Source of the DNA: an uncultured Victivallales bacterium
Lineage (GTDB): Bacteria; Verrucomicrobiota; Lentisphaeria; Oligosphaerales; JAFGRS01
Length of the DNA stretch: 59,058 nt
Direction: 5' to 3'
NCBI GenBank assembly: GCA_903837355.1
Contig: CAILUI010000038.1
Coordinates: 1 to 59,058 of the forward strand
Of the stretch, positions 18,745-27,887 are shown in pieces; the stretch's first letter is position 1; every line of letters starts with the position of its first letter. Made by a program: the position numbers and the translations under genes. Under the pieces are notes generated by a model that was not told the DNA's origin, searched no databases, and saw only the letters and a program-made list of their open reading frames with translations.

Positions 18745-19700
18745 GATAGGGGTATGCTTCCCTGCAGTTCGCGCTCGACCATGCGAATGATATCGGCAGC
18801 GCCCCGCGCCAGCAACTGGGCCGCGGCGGCCCGGCCGACATCGCCGGGGGCGGCGGCCGGCCCTTCGGCCTGACTATCCAGGCAGCGGTCACCGTCCAGG
18901 GATAGGACCCGTCCACGGAGCCGAAGGATGCCGTCTTCGACGGTGGCGAGAGCGGCGACAGGGAGGGTGCAACCGCCGCCCAGGGCGCTCATGAAGGCGC
19001 GTTCGGCCTCGACCGCGGTGGCGGTCAGCGCGCAATGCACGGGGGCCAGCAGCTCCCGCAGGCGCTCGTCGCCGGCGCGGATCTCCATGGCCAGCGCGCC
19101 CTGCCCGGGCGCCGGCAGCATCTGCTCGAGGGTAAAGAAGTCGCTGATCTCCTGCTGCCGGCCGAGCCGGCGCAGGCCGGCGGCGGCCAGGACCGCGCAG
19201 TCGACGGCGCCATCGCGGACCTTCTGCAGCCGGGTATCGAGGTTCCCCCGCAGGTTGACCACGGAGCAACCGGGGAAGGCGCGGCGCAGTTGTGCGCCGC
19301 GCCGGAGGCTACTGGTCCCGATGCGCACGGTACGGCCGGCGGCGTGCAGGTGCTCGCAGGTCCCGCCGACCAAGGCGTCGCGCGGATCTTCGCGAACGGG
19401 CACGGCACCCAGCGCCAGGCCTTGCGGCCACTCAATGGGCAGATCTTTGAGGCTATGCACGGCCAGATCGATGGAATCGGCCAGGAGGGCGTCTTCGATC
19501 TCTTTGGTAAAGAAGCCCTTGCCGGCGAAGCGTGCTGGCCCGTCCTGGGTGCGGATGTCGCCGGTGGTGCGGATGATGACCGCCTCGAAGCGGAGGGACG
19601 GGTGCTCGGCCCGCAGGCGGTCCAGCACCCACTCTGTCTGCGTACGTGCCAGCAAGCTGCCACGCGTGCCGACTCGGATGGTCCTGTGGCTGTCGCTCAT
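18741..19700 (-). CDS. hemC: porphobilinogen deaminase (hydroxymethylbilane synthase)
   Basis: This 319-residue enzyme polymerises four porphobilinogens into hydroxymethylbilane. Recognisable stretches are RVGTRGSLLARTQTEWV (about 9-25), IDLAVHSLKDLPIEWP (about 76-91), GTSSLRRGAQLRR (about 126) and the dipyrromethane-attachment cysteine in ALGGGCTLPVAA (about 240). Length is normal. The start and stop overlap hemA and cobA-hemD by 4 nt. Confidence 0.96.
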   Translation of the reverse strand: MSDSHRTIRVGTRGSLLARTQTEWVLDRLRAEHPSLRFEAVIIRTTGDIRTQDGPARFAGKGFFTKEIEDALLADSIDLAVHSLKDLPIEWPQGLALGAVPVREDPRDALVGGTCEHLHAAGRTVRIGTSSLRRGAQLRRAFPGCSVVNLRGNLDTRLQKVRDGAVDCAVLAAAGLRRLGRQQEISDFFTLEQMLPAPGQGALAMEIRAGDERLRELLAPVHCALTATAVEAERAFMSALGGGCTLPVAALATVEDGILRLRGRVLSLDGDRCLDSQAEGPAAAPGDVGRAAAAQLLARGAADIIRMVERELQGSIPLS

Positions 19701-21037
19701 GGCGCGGCTTTCTTGTCGTCCGGCGGCGCGGCGGTTCCCGCGTCCGGCGGCGTGGTCTCGATCCCGTACATGCGTGCTGCCACGCGGGAGTAGATATCCC
19801 AGTTACCGTTGCGGGCAGCTTCGTTCAGGGCACTCTTCGGTCCGGCCGCCATCTTGGCGAGGGCGCGCCGCAGCATCACGCGGATTTCGTCTCGGCACTG
19901 CTGACACTCCGGGCCGAGGGGCGCGACCTTGCCCTTGGCGAAGGCACGACCGATCTCGGCGCGCTCGATCTCTGCCATCGCCTCGTCGAGATGCCGCATG
20001 AAGACGGCCAGGCCGAGGGTCTCGGCGCGGAAGTTGGCCATGACCTCGGCAGCTTCCTCGCGGACGATCGTCTGTGCCAGTTCCAGGGCCTCCTGGCGAC
20101 GGGCCCGGTTCTGTGACGAGATGCCTTGGAGATCATCGACATTGTAGAGGTAAACGTTGGGCACATCGCCGGCGGCCGGGTCGATGTCACGGGGAACGGC
20201 CAGATCGATGAGCAACCAGGGACGCTCGTGCCGCACCCGCGCCCCGGCCCGCACGGCATCGGCACGGATGACGTAGTGCGGCGCACTGGTGGCACTGATG
20301 ACGATGTCTGCCCGCGGCAGGAAGTCCTCCAGGCGATCGAACTCGATGGCGATGCCGCCGTAGCGATCCGCCACCGCGCGACTGTGCTCGATGGAGCGGT
20401 TCAGGACGCAGGTCTCACGCACCCCGCGGTCGGCCAGTGAGCGCAGGGTCTGCTCGCCGATCTTGCCGGTGCCCACGATCAGCACCGTCTTCGTCGAGAG
20501 GTCGCCGAACACCTTGTCGGCCAGGTCCACGGCGACGGAGCCGACCGAGACGCGACCGCGGGAGATCTCGGTCTCGCTGCGCACCCGCTTGGCGACGCGA
20601 AAGACCTGTTGGAGCAGGGCGCTGAGGGCGCGGCCGATGGTCCCGGTTTCGTTCGCGGTTTGGAAGGCCTGCTTCACCTGGCCAAGGATCTCGGCCTCGC
20701 CGACGACGAGCGAGTCCAGGCTGGTGGCCACCGTCATCAGGTGCTCGATGGCCTGGATCCCAGGCTTCACGTAGAACAAGCGACTCAGTTCCGGGTCGGT
20801 CTCGCCGGCGTGCCGCAGGAGGGCCGCGATGAGCGCCTCACTGCCAGCCTCGGCAGCGGGCCCGGCGGTGTACAATTCGGTGCGGTTGCAGGTGGAGATG
20901 AGCAGCAGTTCGGAATCGGGCAGATCGGCCTGCAGCCGGCGCAGCACATCCGGCACCCGGGCCGCCGGGAACGACAGGCGTTCCCGGAGCCGCAGCGGGC
21001 TGGTGCGGAAGTTGGCGCCGACTGCCAGTAGGTTCAT
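19697..21037 (-). CDS. hemA: glutamyl-tRNA reductase
   Basis: This 446-residue NADPH enzyme reduces glutamyl-tRNA to glutamate-1-semialdehyde, the committed step of the C5 heme pathway. The catalytic cysteine is in STCNRTELY (about residue 50), with VGEAEILGQVKQAF (about 117) and the nucleotide motif VGTGKIGEQTLR (about 190). The start is the ATG at 21037 (MNLLAVGANFRTSP), 13 nt after the ccsA stop; the open frame continuing to 21202 would overlap ccsA and has no family similarity. A CQQC pair near residue 385 in the dimerisation domain is unusual but its meaning is unknown. Confidence 0.95.
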   Translation of the reverse strand: MNLLAVGANFRTSPLRLRERLSFPAARVPDVLRRLQADLPDSELLLISTCNRTELYTAGPAAEAGSEALIAALLRHAGETDPELSRLFYVKPGIQAIEHLMTVATSLDSLVVGEAEILGQVKQAFQTANETGTIGRALSALLQQVFRVAKRVRSETEISRGRVSVGSVAVDLADKVFGDLSTKTVLIVGTGKIGEQTLRSLADRGVRETCVLNRSIEHSRAVADRYGGIAIEFDRLEDFLPRADIVISATSAPHYVIRADAVRAGARVRHERPWLLIDLAVPRDIDPAAGDVPNVYLYNVDDLQGISSQNRARRQEALELAQTIVREEAAEVMANFRAETLGLAVFMRHLDEAMAEIERAEIGRAFAKGKVAPLGPECQQCRDEIRVMLRRALAKMAAGPKSALNEAARNGNWDIYSRVAARMYGIETTPPDAGTAAPPDDKKAAP

Positions 21038-21050
21038 CAGTCCATCTGCC

Positions 21051-21896
21051 TCAGGGAACCAGGAATCCGAAGTTATGCATGCTGTCGGCCAACAGGTGTA
21101 TGCCGAGGAAGGCCAGGAGCACGCAGAGGAAGCCGAGCACGGCGACCCAGGCCACCTTCCGCCCGTGCCGGTCGGCGCTGCAGCGCAGGTAGAAGAGGAC
21201 ACCGTAGACGGCCCAGGTGAACCCCGTCGCCAGCACCTTGGGGTCGGTGGTCCAGCGCGCCCCCCACTTGTTCACATGGGCCAGGCCCACGCCCAGCGCG
21301 ATCGAGACGGTGAAGATCAGGAAGGCGACCCCGATCAGCTCGAACATGACCCGGTCCAAGGTCTCAAGGTCGGGCAGTTTGCGGTAGACGGCACCGAAGT
21401 TCCGCCGCTTCAGATTGTGGTCCTGCAACAGGTAGGCCGCCGCCACGACACTCTCGATGGTGAACAGGCCATAGCCGCTGAAGGCGGCCGCCACGTGCAG
21501 GCCCAGCAGGGAGGTCCCCAGATTCGCCGGGATGGTCGCCGTGGCGGCGATCCGAAACAGGCCCAGGAGAACCAGCAGGGCCTGGTAGGGGAAGAGGAAG
21601 GCGGCCAGCGCCCGCACGTCGTGGCGCTGGCTGACGTAGAGGTACGAGACGGTCACCGCCAGCGCGTACCAGGAGGCGGCCTCGAAGGCCCCGAAGGCCG
21701 GGAATCTGGCGATCCGCAGGCCGTGCACGACGAGACCGACCCCCAGGCAGAGGGCACCCAGAGCGGCACTGACGGGCAGAGCGCGGACCCAGGCTGGCCG
21801 CGGCGTTTCCGTGCGTACCACGTTGGCCACCGCCAGCACCGCGGCGACCCCGTACAGGGCCACGGCGCCACTGCCGATAATGAGTTCCGCTGTCAT
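21051..21896 (-). CDS. ccsA: cytochrome c biogenesis protein CcsA/ResC-like (HemX family)
   Basis: This 281-residue polytopic membrane protein has about eight hydrophobic helices. The tryptophan-rich heme-handling motif is WGARWTTDPK (about residue 215), with histidines flanking it (for example LHVAAAFSGYG and the late LGIHLLADS). With ResB it forms System II, which exports heme and attaches it to CXXCH motifs outside the membrane. HemX, a hemA-linked regulator in Bacillus, belongs to the same fold, and position directly before hemA fits either name. The WWD-type motif and the ResB gene at 26.0 kb favour a cytochrome c maturation role. It heads the heme operon; 145 nt separates it from the upstream cytochrome gene. 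Confidence 0.85.
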   Translation of the reverse strand: MTAELIIGSGAVALYGVAAVLAVANVVRTETPRPAWVRALPVSAALGALCLGVGLVVHGLRIARFPAFGAFEAASWYALAVTVSYLYVSQRHDVRALAAFLFPYQALLVLLGLFRIAATATIPANLGTSLLGLHVAAAFSGYGLFTIESVVAAAYLLQDHNLKRRNFGAVYRKLPDLETLDRVMFELIGVAFLIFTVSIALGVGLAHVNKWGARWTTDPKVLATGFTWAVYGVLFYLRCSADRHGRKVAWVAVLGFLCVLLAFLGIHLLADSMHNFGFLVP

Positions 21897-22041
21897 CCCT
21901 CTATCTCCGCGTTGGCCAGGTCACAGGCGGATCGCGGCGCTGGCCCGACCCCCTCGGCAGAAGCCGCGGTCGACAGCGCTCCTGCCACGTGGACAACGTA
22001 CTTCAGGCTTCGGTCGCCGCCGCCGGTCGGCGGACGGGTTG

Positions 22042-23997
22042 CTACTGCGGACGCTTCGTCTCCCCGGACGTCGGGCCCGGCGCCGGTACCGGCGTTGCGG
22101 CCGCGGCACTCGGCGCCGCACGGCCCGGAGCCGGACCGGTGGGCAGGCCGTTCATCAGCCGCTCGACACCCTTGAACTCCAGACCCTTGCAGCCGTCCTT
22201 CGGGGCCTCATGGTCACCCCACTTCTCCAAGTCAGCAGGCTTGTGGCAGGCGGCGGATGCACAGCTTTCGTGACGCGTGTCCGCCTTCCACTGGTGCGGT
22301 TTGTGGCAGACCAGGCAATCGGTATGGTCCTGGTGGGCGTGCATCGGCGAGGCGGCGGTCGGATGACAGGGCTGGCAACTGGCGGCCGTCACCTTCTGCA
22401 GCGGCGGCCGGTGACACATCGAGCACTCGAAGATCATCTTGTCGGTGCTGAACTCCTTCTCGTGGCAGCTCTTGCACTGGGAGTAGGGGTTGGCGGCGGC
22501 GTGGCAGTCCCAGCAACTGATCTCCTGGTTGAAGTGCTCCTTGTGGGTGAAGGGGTGCAGCAAGCTGTTGTCGGGCACGGTAGCCAGCAGACTCCCCGGC
22601 TCGCGTGATTTCTCGTAGAAGGTGTGGCAGACCTCGCACTTGCTGGGCAGCGGCTGGCCGGTATCCCGGCGGACGTGCTTGCCTTCGTGGCAGCGGAAGC
22701 AGCCGGGCGCGGTGCGGTGTCCGGTATTGTCGGGGTAGGTGTGCCAGTCAATCTGCATCTCGGGAAAGACATTCCTGCGGTAGATGGCCTGGGCGGCGGC
22801 AATGGCCTTGTCCAGAGACGCCTGGCGCTCCAGAACCCGGCCGCCGAAATGGTCGGCATAGTAGGTGTTGATCTCGGTCGCGATGCCGGTGGCGGCGTCC
22901 TCGGTGCTGCTGTATTGGCGCGTCAGCGCCGCGACGGTGACCTTCTTGATGGACGGCAGCGAACGGTCGATGCTGCCACCCTCGATGGCACGATCGACGG
23001 TCTCATCCGGAGTCAGGAACGGGTGGGCGGGCCGATTGTGGCAGTCGCGACAGTCCATGGCCTGCTCGGGGAAGTCCTCGAGGTTCCTGTCGGTGTACTT
23101 GCGCTCGCCTTTGGCGAAGAGGTCGTAAACCACCCGTGTACCGTCGTCATTGACGACCGTGAACTGCGCGATCTCCTGCTTGTTGGCGCTGGATGGCCGG
23201 AAGAGCAGTTTGTGGCGCAGCATGTGCTGGTGGATGCCACCCGAAACCCCATGGGCGCTGGTTCCGCCCCCGATCGGCAGTTGCAGTTCCAGGTAGCGCA
23301 CCGAGTTCTCCATGTCATAACCGTAGCGCACGCGACCGTCGGACTTCGTCCCCCAGTGCTTATCTTCCCAATGGCAGCGCTTGCAGGTGCCATCGGCCGC
23401 AGGGATGTGTTCCTCAGCCGCATGGATAGGGCGCGGGAAAGAGTCCATGATGATCTGTCCGAGCTGCCGCAGCCCGGACACTTTGGCGTAGACGAAACTG
23501 TTGAGGCCCGGACCGACATGGCATTCGACGCAGGCGACGTTGGCGTGGCCGGAGTCCTGGTGGGCGATGTACTGCGGAATCATCGGCACGTGGCAAAGCT
23601 GGCCGCAGAAGGGGATGGACTCCACGTAGTGGTAGCCGCGCCAGGTGAACAGCGTTGCGCCGAGGGCCAAGGCGCCGCCGACCACCAGGACCAGGATGAC
23701 GGTCCAGCGGCTCACGCGGCGGAGGCTGTCGCCCCACTCGCTCCAGATCACGACGGGCTGACCCAGCCGGCGCCGGCGCCAGGCGTAGAACAGCAGATCG
23801 GCGGCCACCAGCGCCACGCCCGCACCGATGAAGGCGGGCAGGAGCATGTAGGTCAGCATGCCGCCCTCGACCCCCGGATGGCCGGCGACCAGATCGTGAG
23901 CCAGGCCGGCACCGGCCGCCAGACCGGCCAGCACCGTCAGGGCGGCGCCGAGGAGGAACAGCGGGCGCTTATGGGGCTTGAAAGAGGTCGTGTTCAC
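22042..23997 (-). CDS. inner-membrane NapC/NirT-type dodecaheme cytochrome c (possible quinol oxidase)
   Basis: This 651-residue protein has three N-terminal membrane helices (about 14-35, 46-72 and 97-120), then a NapC/NirT-like domain starting at CGQLCH near residue 130. It contains 11 CXXCH motifs plus one CX4CH (CASAACH) near residue 600, so 12 hemes are predicted. NapC/NirT proteins take electrons from menaquinol and pass them to periplasmic partners. The extended multiheme form recalls inner-membrane electron-export cytochromes such as Geobacter ImcH, although that identity is not demonstrated. The C terminus is a Pro/Ala-rich tail. It lies 20 nt downstream of the 15-heme cytochrome gene and is probably co-transcribed with it. 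Confidence 0.88.
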   Translation of the reverse strand: MNTTSFKPHKRPLFLLGAALTVLAGLAAGAGLAHDLVAGHPGVEGGMLTYMLLPAFIGAGVALVAADLLFYAWRRRRLGQPVVIWSEWGDSLRRVSRWTVILVLVVGGALALGATLFTWRGYHYVESIPFCGQLCHVPMIPQYIAHQDSGHANVACVECHVGPGLNSFVYAKVSGLRQLGQIIMDSFPRPIHAAEEHIPAADGTCKRCHWEDKHWGTKSDGRVRYGYDMENSVRYLELQLPIGGGTSAHGVSGGIHQHMLRHKLLFRPSSANKQEIAQFTVVNDDGTRVVYDLFAKGERKYTDRNLEDFPEQAMDCRDCHNRPAHPFLTPDETVDRAIEGGSIDRSLPSIKKVTVAALTRQYSSTEDAATGIATEINTYYADHFGGRVLERQASLDKAIAAAQAIYRRNVFPEMQIDWHTYPDNTGHRTAPGCFRCHEGKHVRRDTGQPLPSKCEVCHTFYEKSREPGSLLATVPDNSLLHPFTHKEHFNQEISCWDCHAAANPYSQCKSCHEKEFSTDKMIFECSMCHRPPLQKVTAASCQPCHPTAASPMHAHQDHTDCLVCHKPHQWKADTRHESCASAACHKPADLEKWGDHEAPKDGCKGLEFKGVERLMNGLPTGPAPGRAAPSAAAATPVPAPGPTSGETKRPQ

Positions 23998-24017
23998 AGT
24001 CAGGCGTCTGCTTCTGG

Positions 24018-25772
24018 TTACGGTTTGGCCGGGATCGGCTCTTTGGGCGGGGCCGGGGGCTGCAGATTTGCGTAGCTCTTCGCCTTGTGACAGGCGGACG
24101 TGCAGGTACCGCCCGTTGCCGTCGGCTCGAAGCGGATGGCCAGTTTCCAGCCTTGCGGGCCGTATTGGACGCTCTCGCGGATCTGCTTCGCCTGCATGCT
24201 GCTATGCGGCTCGTGGCAGAGCCCGCAACTCCGCCCCTTCTTGACGGTCGGCTGCCCAAGTCCACCGTCGGCGGGCGGAGCTGCGGGGTCAGGCGCCTCG
24301 GCGCCCGGGGCGGCGGGGTCTTCATCCATGATGTGGACGTAGTGGAGGTTCCGGTCGCCATCGCGGAAACCGGTGTGCACGGTCCGCCCCTCGGTGGCGA
24401 GCCGCTGGTCGTGACAGGAGAAGCAGAGCGCGTAGGTGGCTTTCGCGAAGGGCACGTAGAGGCCGACCGGGAAGGCTTGACTGAGCAGTTGGCTGTTAGG
24501 TGAGGCGTGGCCCTGGTGGCATTCGGCGCAGCGCCCATCGTGAACGGGCTGGTGTTGATGGCGGGCCGTGGCGAGTTCTGCCTTGATGTTGGGGAGCACA
24601 CGGTCCGGCGCGGTCATCCGAATCTCTTTGTCGTGGCAGGTGTAGCACGCTTCACCCAAGGGACTATGGGTGAGCTTCCTCCCCATGCTGGCATGGGGCG
24701 CATGGCAGACCAGGCAGGACTTGACGTCGCGGATCGCGGCGTGCAGCAGCATCCCGGTCGGGGCGGCGACCGGCGGTTGGGGCTCGGCGGTTTGGCCCGG
24801 CGTGGCCGCAGTCGCCAAGGCCGGCGCCGGGGCGGCAGCGCTGCCGCTGGCGTCGGCCGTCGGGGGGGACGCCACAAAACCCGAGGCCAGCGAGTCGGCC
24901 ACGGGTTTGTGGCAACTCAGACACAGCGTCTTGGGCTCCAGAGTCAGCAGACGCTCGGCGTTGCCGGCATGGGCGACGTGGCACTTCGTACACTTCTCGG
25001 TCACCGGTTTGTGGACCCGCGTCGCCCCGACCAGGGTCTTACCGACCTTGGCGTGGCAGGCCAGGCAGAGCTTCCGCTGCTCGTCCCGCAGCAGGCTCTC
25101 GTGCTCGGCATTGTGGGTCTCGTGGCAGGTCAGGCAGTTGCCCTTGGCAATCGGTTCGTGGAGCTTGGTGAACAGCGGCAGGTCCTGGCGGTCCTTGATT
25201 TCGGACGCCTTTCTGGGCTTGCCATCGGCCGTCAGGGGCATGGGCCGCTTCGGATCATGGCACTCGCCGCAGAGCGTGGCCACGTTCTGCGTGATCAGCA
25301 GGTTGCGCTTGGCGCCGCCGTGGGGGTTGTGACACTTGGTGCAGCCCGTATCGGTGACGACCTGGTGCACGAACTTGCCGGCGGCCATGCGGTGGCAGTA
25401 CGTGCACAGGCTCTCCTTGCTCCGCAGCAACTCGTACGTGTGCTCGCCCTGCGGCGAGGGCCGATGACAGACGTCGCAACTGCCGATGGCCACCGGGCCG
25501 TGAACCCAGGGCGTCTCGTTCAACTCGCCGTGGCAGCCGGCACGCAGGCAATCGGGGCTGAAATCGCGCTGGGTACGATCCTTGACCCGCTTGCCGGCGG
25601 GAGCGGCGGCGGTCGGGGCTTGGGCCGGAGGCTCCGCGCTGCGGACGGCAGGCGCCAGCACGGCGACGGCGACGACCAGAGTCGTGCCGAGCCGGACCAA
25701 GAAGCTGGTCCGGCCTGCACGGATACGTCCCTGCGGACACCGTTGGCTGAGGTTACGTTTATTCACAGTCAT
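24018..25772 (-). CDS. periplasmic 15-heme cytochrome c (doubled-CXXCH family)
   Basis: This protein of about 584 residues has a Sec signal peptide (VRLGTTLVVAVAVLAPAVRSA). I count 13 CXXCH motifs, a first motif of CX4CH type (CLRAGCH) and a last motif of CX3CH type (CTSACH), 15 in total. The C-terminal module (YALCFSCH, FRDGDRNLHYVH, GRSCGLCH, TGGTC...CH) is shared with the cytochromes at 29939-31324 and 36112-37647, so the three are paralogues. A Pro/Ala linker of about 40 residues splits the heme clusters in the middle. The ATG at 25772 is chosen; a GTG at 25790 is also possible and neither has a clear ribosome site. A sigma-54-like element lies about 80 nt upstream. Confidence 0.9.
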   Translation of the reverse strand: MTVNKRNLSQRCPQGRIRAGRTSFLVRLGTTLVVAVAVLAPAVRSAEPPAQAPTAAAPAGKRVKDRTQRDFSPDCLRAGCHGELNETPWVHGPVAIGSCDVCHRPSPQGEHTYELLRSKESLCTYCHRMAAGKFVHQVVTDTGCTKCHNPHGGAKRNLLITQNVATLCGECHDPKRPMPLTADGKPRKASEIKDRQDLPLFTKLHEPIAKGNCLTCHETHNAEHESLLRDEQRKLCLACHAKVGKTLVGATRVHKPVTEKCTKCHVAHAGNAERLLTLEPKTLCLSCHKPVADSLASGFVASPPTADASGSAAAPAPALATAATPGQTAEPQPPVAAPTGMLLHAAIRDVKSCLVCHAPHASMGRKLTHSPLGEACYTCHDKEIRMTAPDRVLPNIKAELATARHQHQPVHDGRCAECHQGHASPNSQLLSQAFPVGLYVPFAKATYALCFSCHDQRLATEGRTVHTGFRDGDRNLHYVHIMDEDPAAPGAEAPDPAAPPADGGLGQPTVKKGRSCGLCHEPHSSMQAKQIRESVQYGPQGWKLAIRFEPTATGGTCTSACHKAKSYANLQPPAPPKEPIPAKP

Positions 25773-25850
25773 GCCGCAGGAAGAGCGCACTCTTCGTGCT
25801 ACCTTCGTGGCCGCGGCGATGGCGATGTATCGTCTGGCCTGCGCGGTTCT

Positions 25851-25867
25851 TCGCAGGTTTGGTGCCA
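25851..25867 (-). promoter_or_regulatory. sigma-54 type -24/-12 promoter element (site A)
   Basis: On the minus strand the sequence reads TGGCACCAAACCTGCGA, matching TGGCAC at -24 and TGC at -12 with the required 10 nt between GG and GC. It points into the 15-heme cytochrome gene, whose start is about 80 nt downstream. Four further 17-mers with the same form precede other multiheme units in this window. Confidence 0.7.
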
Positions 25868-25930
25868 GAGCCGCAGATCACAGCGGAAGTAACGTTGTTC
25901 AACATGGTTAAGGGAATGGGTCCGAAACCA

Positions 25931-25946
25931 TGCAACCGTTGTTGCA
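25931..25946. promoter_or_regulatory. palindrome, candidate activator site upstream of site A
   Basis: TGCAAC-CGTT-GTTGCA is a perfect 6-bp inverted repeat about 65 nt upstream of the -24 element of site A, a normal place for a sigma-54 activator to bind. It shares the core GCAACC/GGTTGC with sequences near the other four sites. The assignment is inference. Confidence 0.35.
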
Positions 25947-26044
25947 CGAGCCCACCCGGGGCTGACCGCCGAGATATGCGCGGTGACGGCGCAGAAATGA
26001 GCAGGGGCCCCGGCATCCCCGCGCGCGCCCGCACACTGCCTGTC

Positions 26045-27817
26045 CTACGCTCCAGCCCCCACCGCCACCCGCGCCCGCGGGCCGGGGACGTTGCGCCAGC
26101 CGGCGACCCGTTGCGCCAGTGCCAGGGTGATCCCGACCATGGCCGCAGCATACCCCAGGAACACGATCGGCCGGCCCGGGTCACGCGCTACGCTGAGGAC
26201 GGTGGCGAACTCGGCCCCATCCTGGCGGTAACTGGACTGATAGAGGGTGTAGCCGGCGAACCGGCCCGGGCGGTTCATACTGATCACGCATCCTTGGTCC
26301 CGACCCGTGCCCGGGTCGGTCAGGGTGACGTTGCTCTCATAGGAACGGGGGCGTTCACCGCCGGGGTAGTAGCCGATGCGGAAGGAGTTCAGCGTGACCG
26401 TAAACCCCAGGGGCACGATGCGATCGCCGTAATGCACCCGGTAGGTCTTGCCGGCCGCCTCGAGGGTATGCTCGGCGGACTTCGGCATCCAGAACTCCTC
26501 GTTGATCCCGGGGCCACTGACGCGCAGTTGCAGTGCCGCCTGACGATCCATGCCGGCCGCCACGACCGCGGGGACGGCCTCAGCCTGCGCACGCGCCCGC
26601 TCGAAGCGTCGGCCCAGGCCGAGCGTCTGGCCGGGCCACGGCGTTGGCAAGGGGAGACCTGCGGCGAGCGGGTGGGGCGTCACCTCGCCGCCCGGCGCGG
26701 CGAAGCGTACGGCGAGTTTGCCCTCGGGACCGCTGACCACCTCGACCTCGCTGGCGGGCAGGAGATCAGTGGGGGCGATGTAGGCGAGCTTGACGTTCGC
26801 CGCCGGGCTCGCCCCGGTGCGCCCATGGAAATCCGGGAAGCGGGCGAAGGCCAGCCGGGTCTCGGCTCCCTGTGGGCCGGCGATCTCGACCTCGATGGCC
26901 GGATTGACCGGGCGCTCGGAGGCACTGACGATGGTCCGTTCGGGGCCGACGACCGCGTGGGGAAGGTAACGCAGGATGCGCAGCGTGTACCCCGTGCTGC
27001 CGACGGCGACCCCCTTTTCCATGCAGGCCTCCAGCGGAAACTCGAAGGCCGCGCCGTCGATCTCGAGATGGGCCTTGCCCTTGGAGGTTGTCTCGCTCTG
27101 GCCCGACAGGGCCCGCGCCCACGCATCCGAGTTCTCAGCGACGCGCAGCGTCACCTGCCGGCCGCAGAGGGTTAGCGGCTCCTCGGCGAACAGCCAGCCG
27201 CGCTCCTCGCCATGGTCGGTGTTCAGCACCAGTTCGACGGCGAGGTGCGGGCCCGGGGCGTCGTCGGTGACACGGGTCTCCCAGGTCACATGCGGCAGGA
27301 AGCGCTGGACCGTGACTCGGATGCCGTCCACGGTCATCTCGGCCCCGGTCAGGCTGTCGACGGCCGAGCGCCGGTCGCCCAGTTTGGGGCCGAGGTCCAG
27401 CGCCGCCACGGTCTCGCCAGCGCGCGCGAAGGAAACGGCTTCGCCGGGGACGAGGAACTGGTTGCTCTTCTCGTTCTGGCCCAGGGAGAGTTGGCCGCTG
27501 ACACCGAAGCGGTAGGTGACCAGCGCTCCAAGTAGAATGATGAGCAGGCCCGCGTGCGTGATCAGGAAAGGCAACTGACGGCGCTGGAAAGAGTAGCGTC
27601 CCAGAACCGCCGCCGCGAGGTTGAGCGCCAGCAGCCCCAGCAGACCGTGGAACCAGGGCGCGGCATAGAACAGAGCCTGTGCCTCTTCCGTACTGTGGCT
27701 GCTCTCATAGACGGTGGCGCTGCCCATGGCCACCATCAGCAGGAGCAGCAGCAGCGCGCCGAAGCCGAGCGAGCCCAGCGCTCGCAGGATGGCTCGCGGT
27801 TGGAATGTCCGATCCAT
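26045..27817 (-). CDS. resB: cytochrome c biogenesis protein ResB/CcsB-like
   Basis: This 590-residue membrane protein has three N-terminal helices (about 11-32, 55-72 and 80-103), a long periplasmic domain, and a last helix near 555-575. The pattern LGSLGFGALLLLLLMVAMGSATVYES-like at the N terminus (motifs LGSLGFG and SATVYES), and GYTLYQSSYRQD followed by VARDPGRPIVFLGY near the end, are typical of ResB/CcsB. With CcsA (21.0 kb) it forms the System II synthetase that ligates heme to c-type cytochromes. CGGGAGA precedes the ATG. It lies downstream of the pentaheme lipoprotein in a minus-strand cytochrome unit. Confidence 0.9.
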   Translation of the reverse strand: MDRTFQPRAILRALGSLGFGALLLLLLMVAMGSATVYESSHSTEEAQALFYAAPWFHGLLGLLALNLAAAVLGRYSFQRRQLPFLITHAGLLIILLGALVTYRFGVSGQLSLGQNEKSNQFLVPGEAVSFARAGETVAALDLGPKLGDRRSAVDSLTGAEMTVDGIRVTVQRFLPHVTWETRVTDDAPGPHLAVELVLNTDHGEERGWLFAEEPLTLCGRQVTLRVAENSDAWARALSGQSETTSKGKAHLEIDGAAFEFPLEACMEKGVAVGSTGYTLRILRYLPHAVVGPERTIVSASERPVNPAIEVEIAGPQGAETRLAFARFPDFHGRTGASPAANVKLAYIAPTDLLPASEVEVVSGPEGKLAVRFAAPGGEVTPHPLAAGLPLPTPWPGQTLGLGRRFERARAQAEAVPAVVAAGMDRQAALQLRVSGPGINEEFWMPKSAEHTLEAAGKTYRVHYGDRIVPLGFTVTLNSFRIGYYPGGERPRSYESNVTLTDPGTGRDQGCVISMNRPGRFAGYTLYQSSYRQDGAEFATVLSVARDPGRPIVFLGYAAAMVGITLALAQRVAGWRNVPGPRARVAVGAGA

Positions 27818-27887
27818 GTGTTCTCCCGTTGTGACGGGGCATCGCCCCGCGGCATCAGCACGTCCCGACGTCCCTATCGACCGCGGC

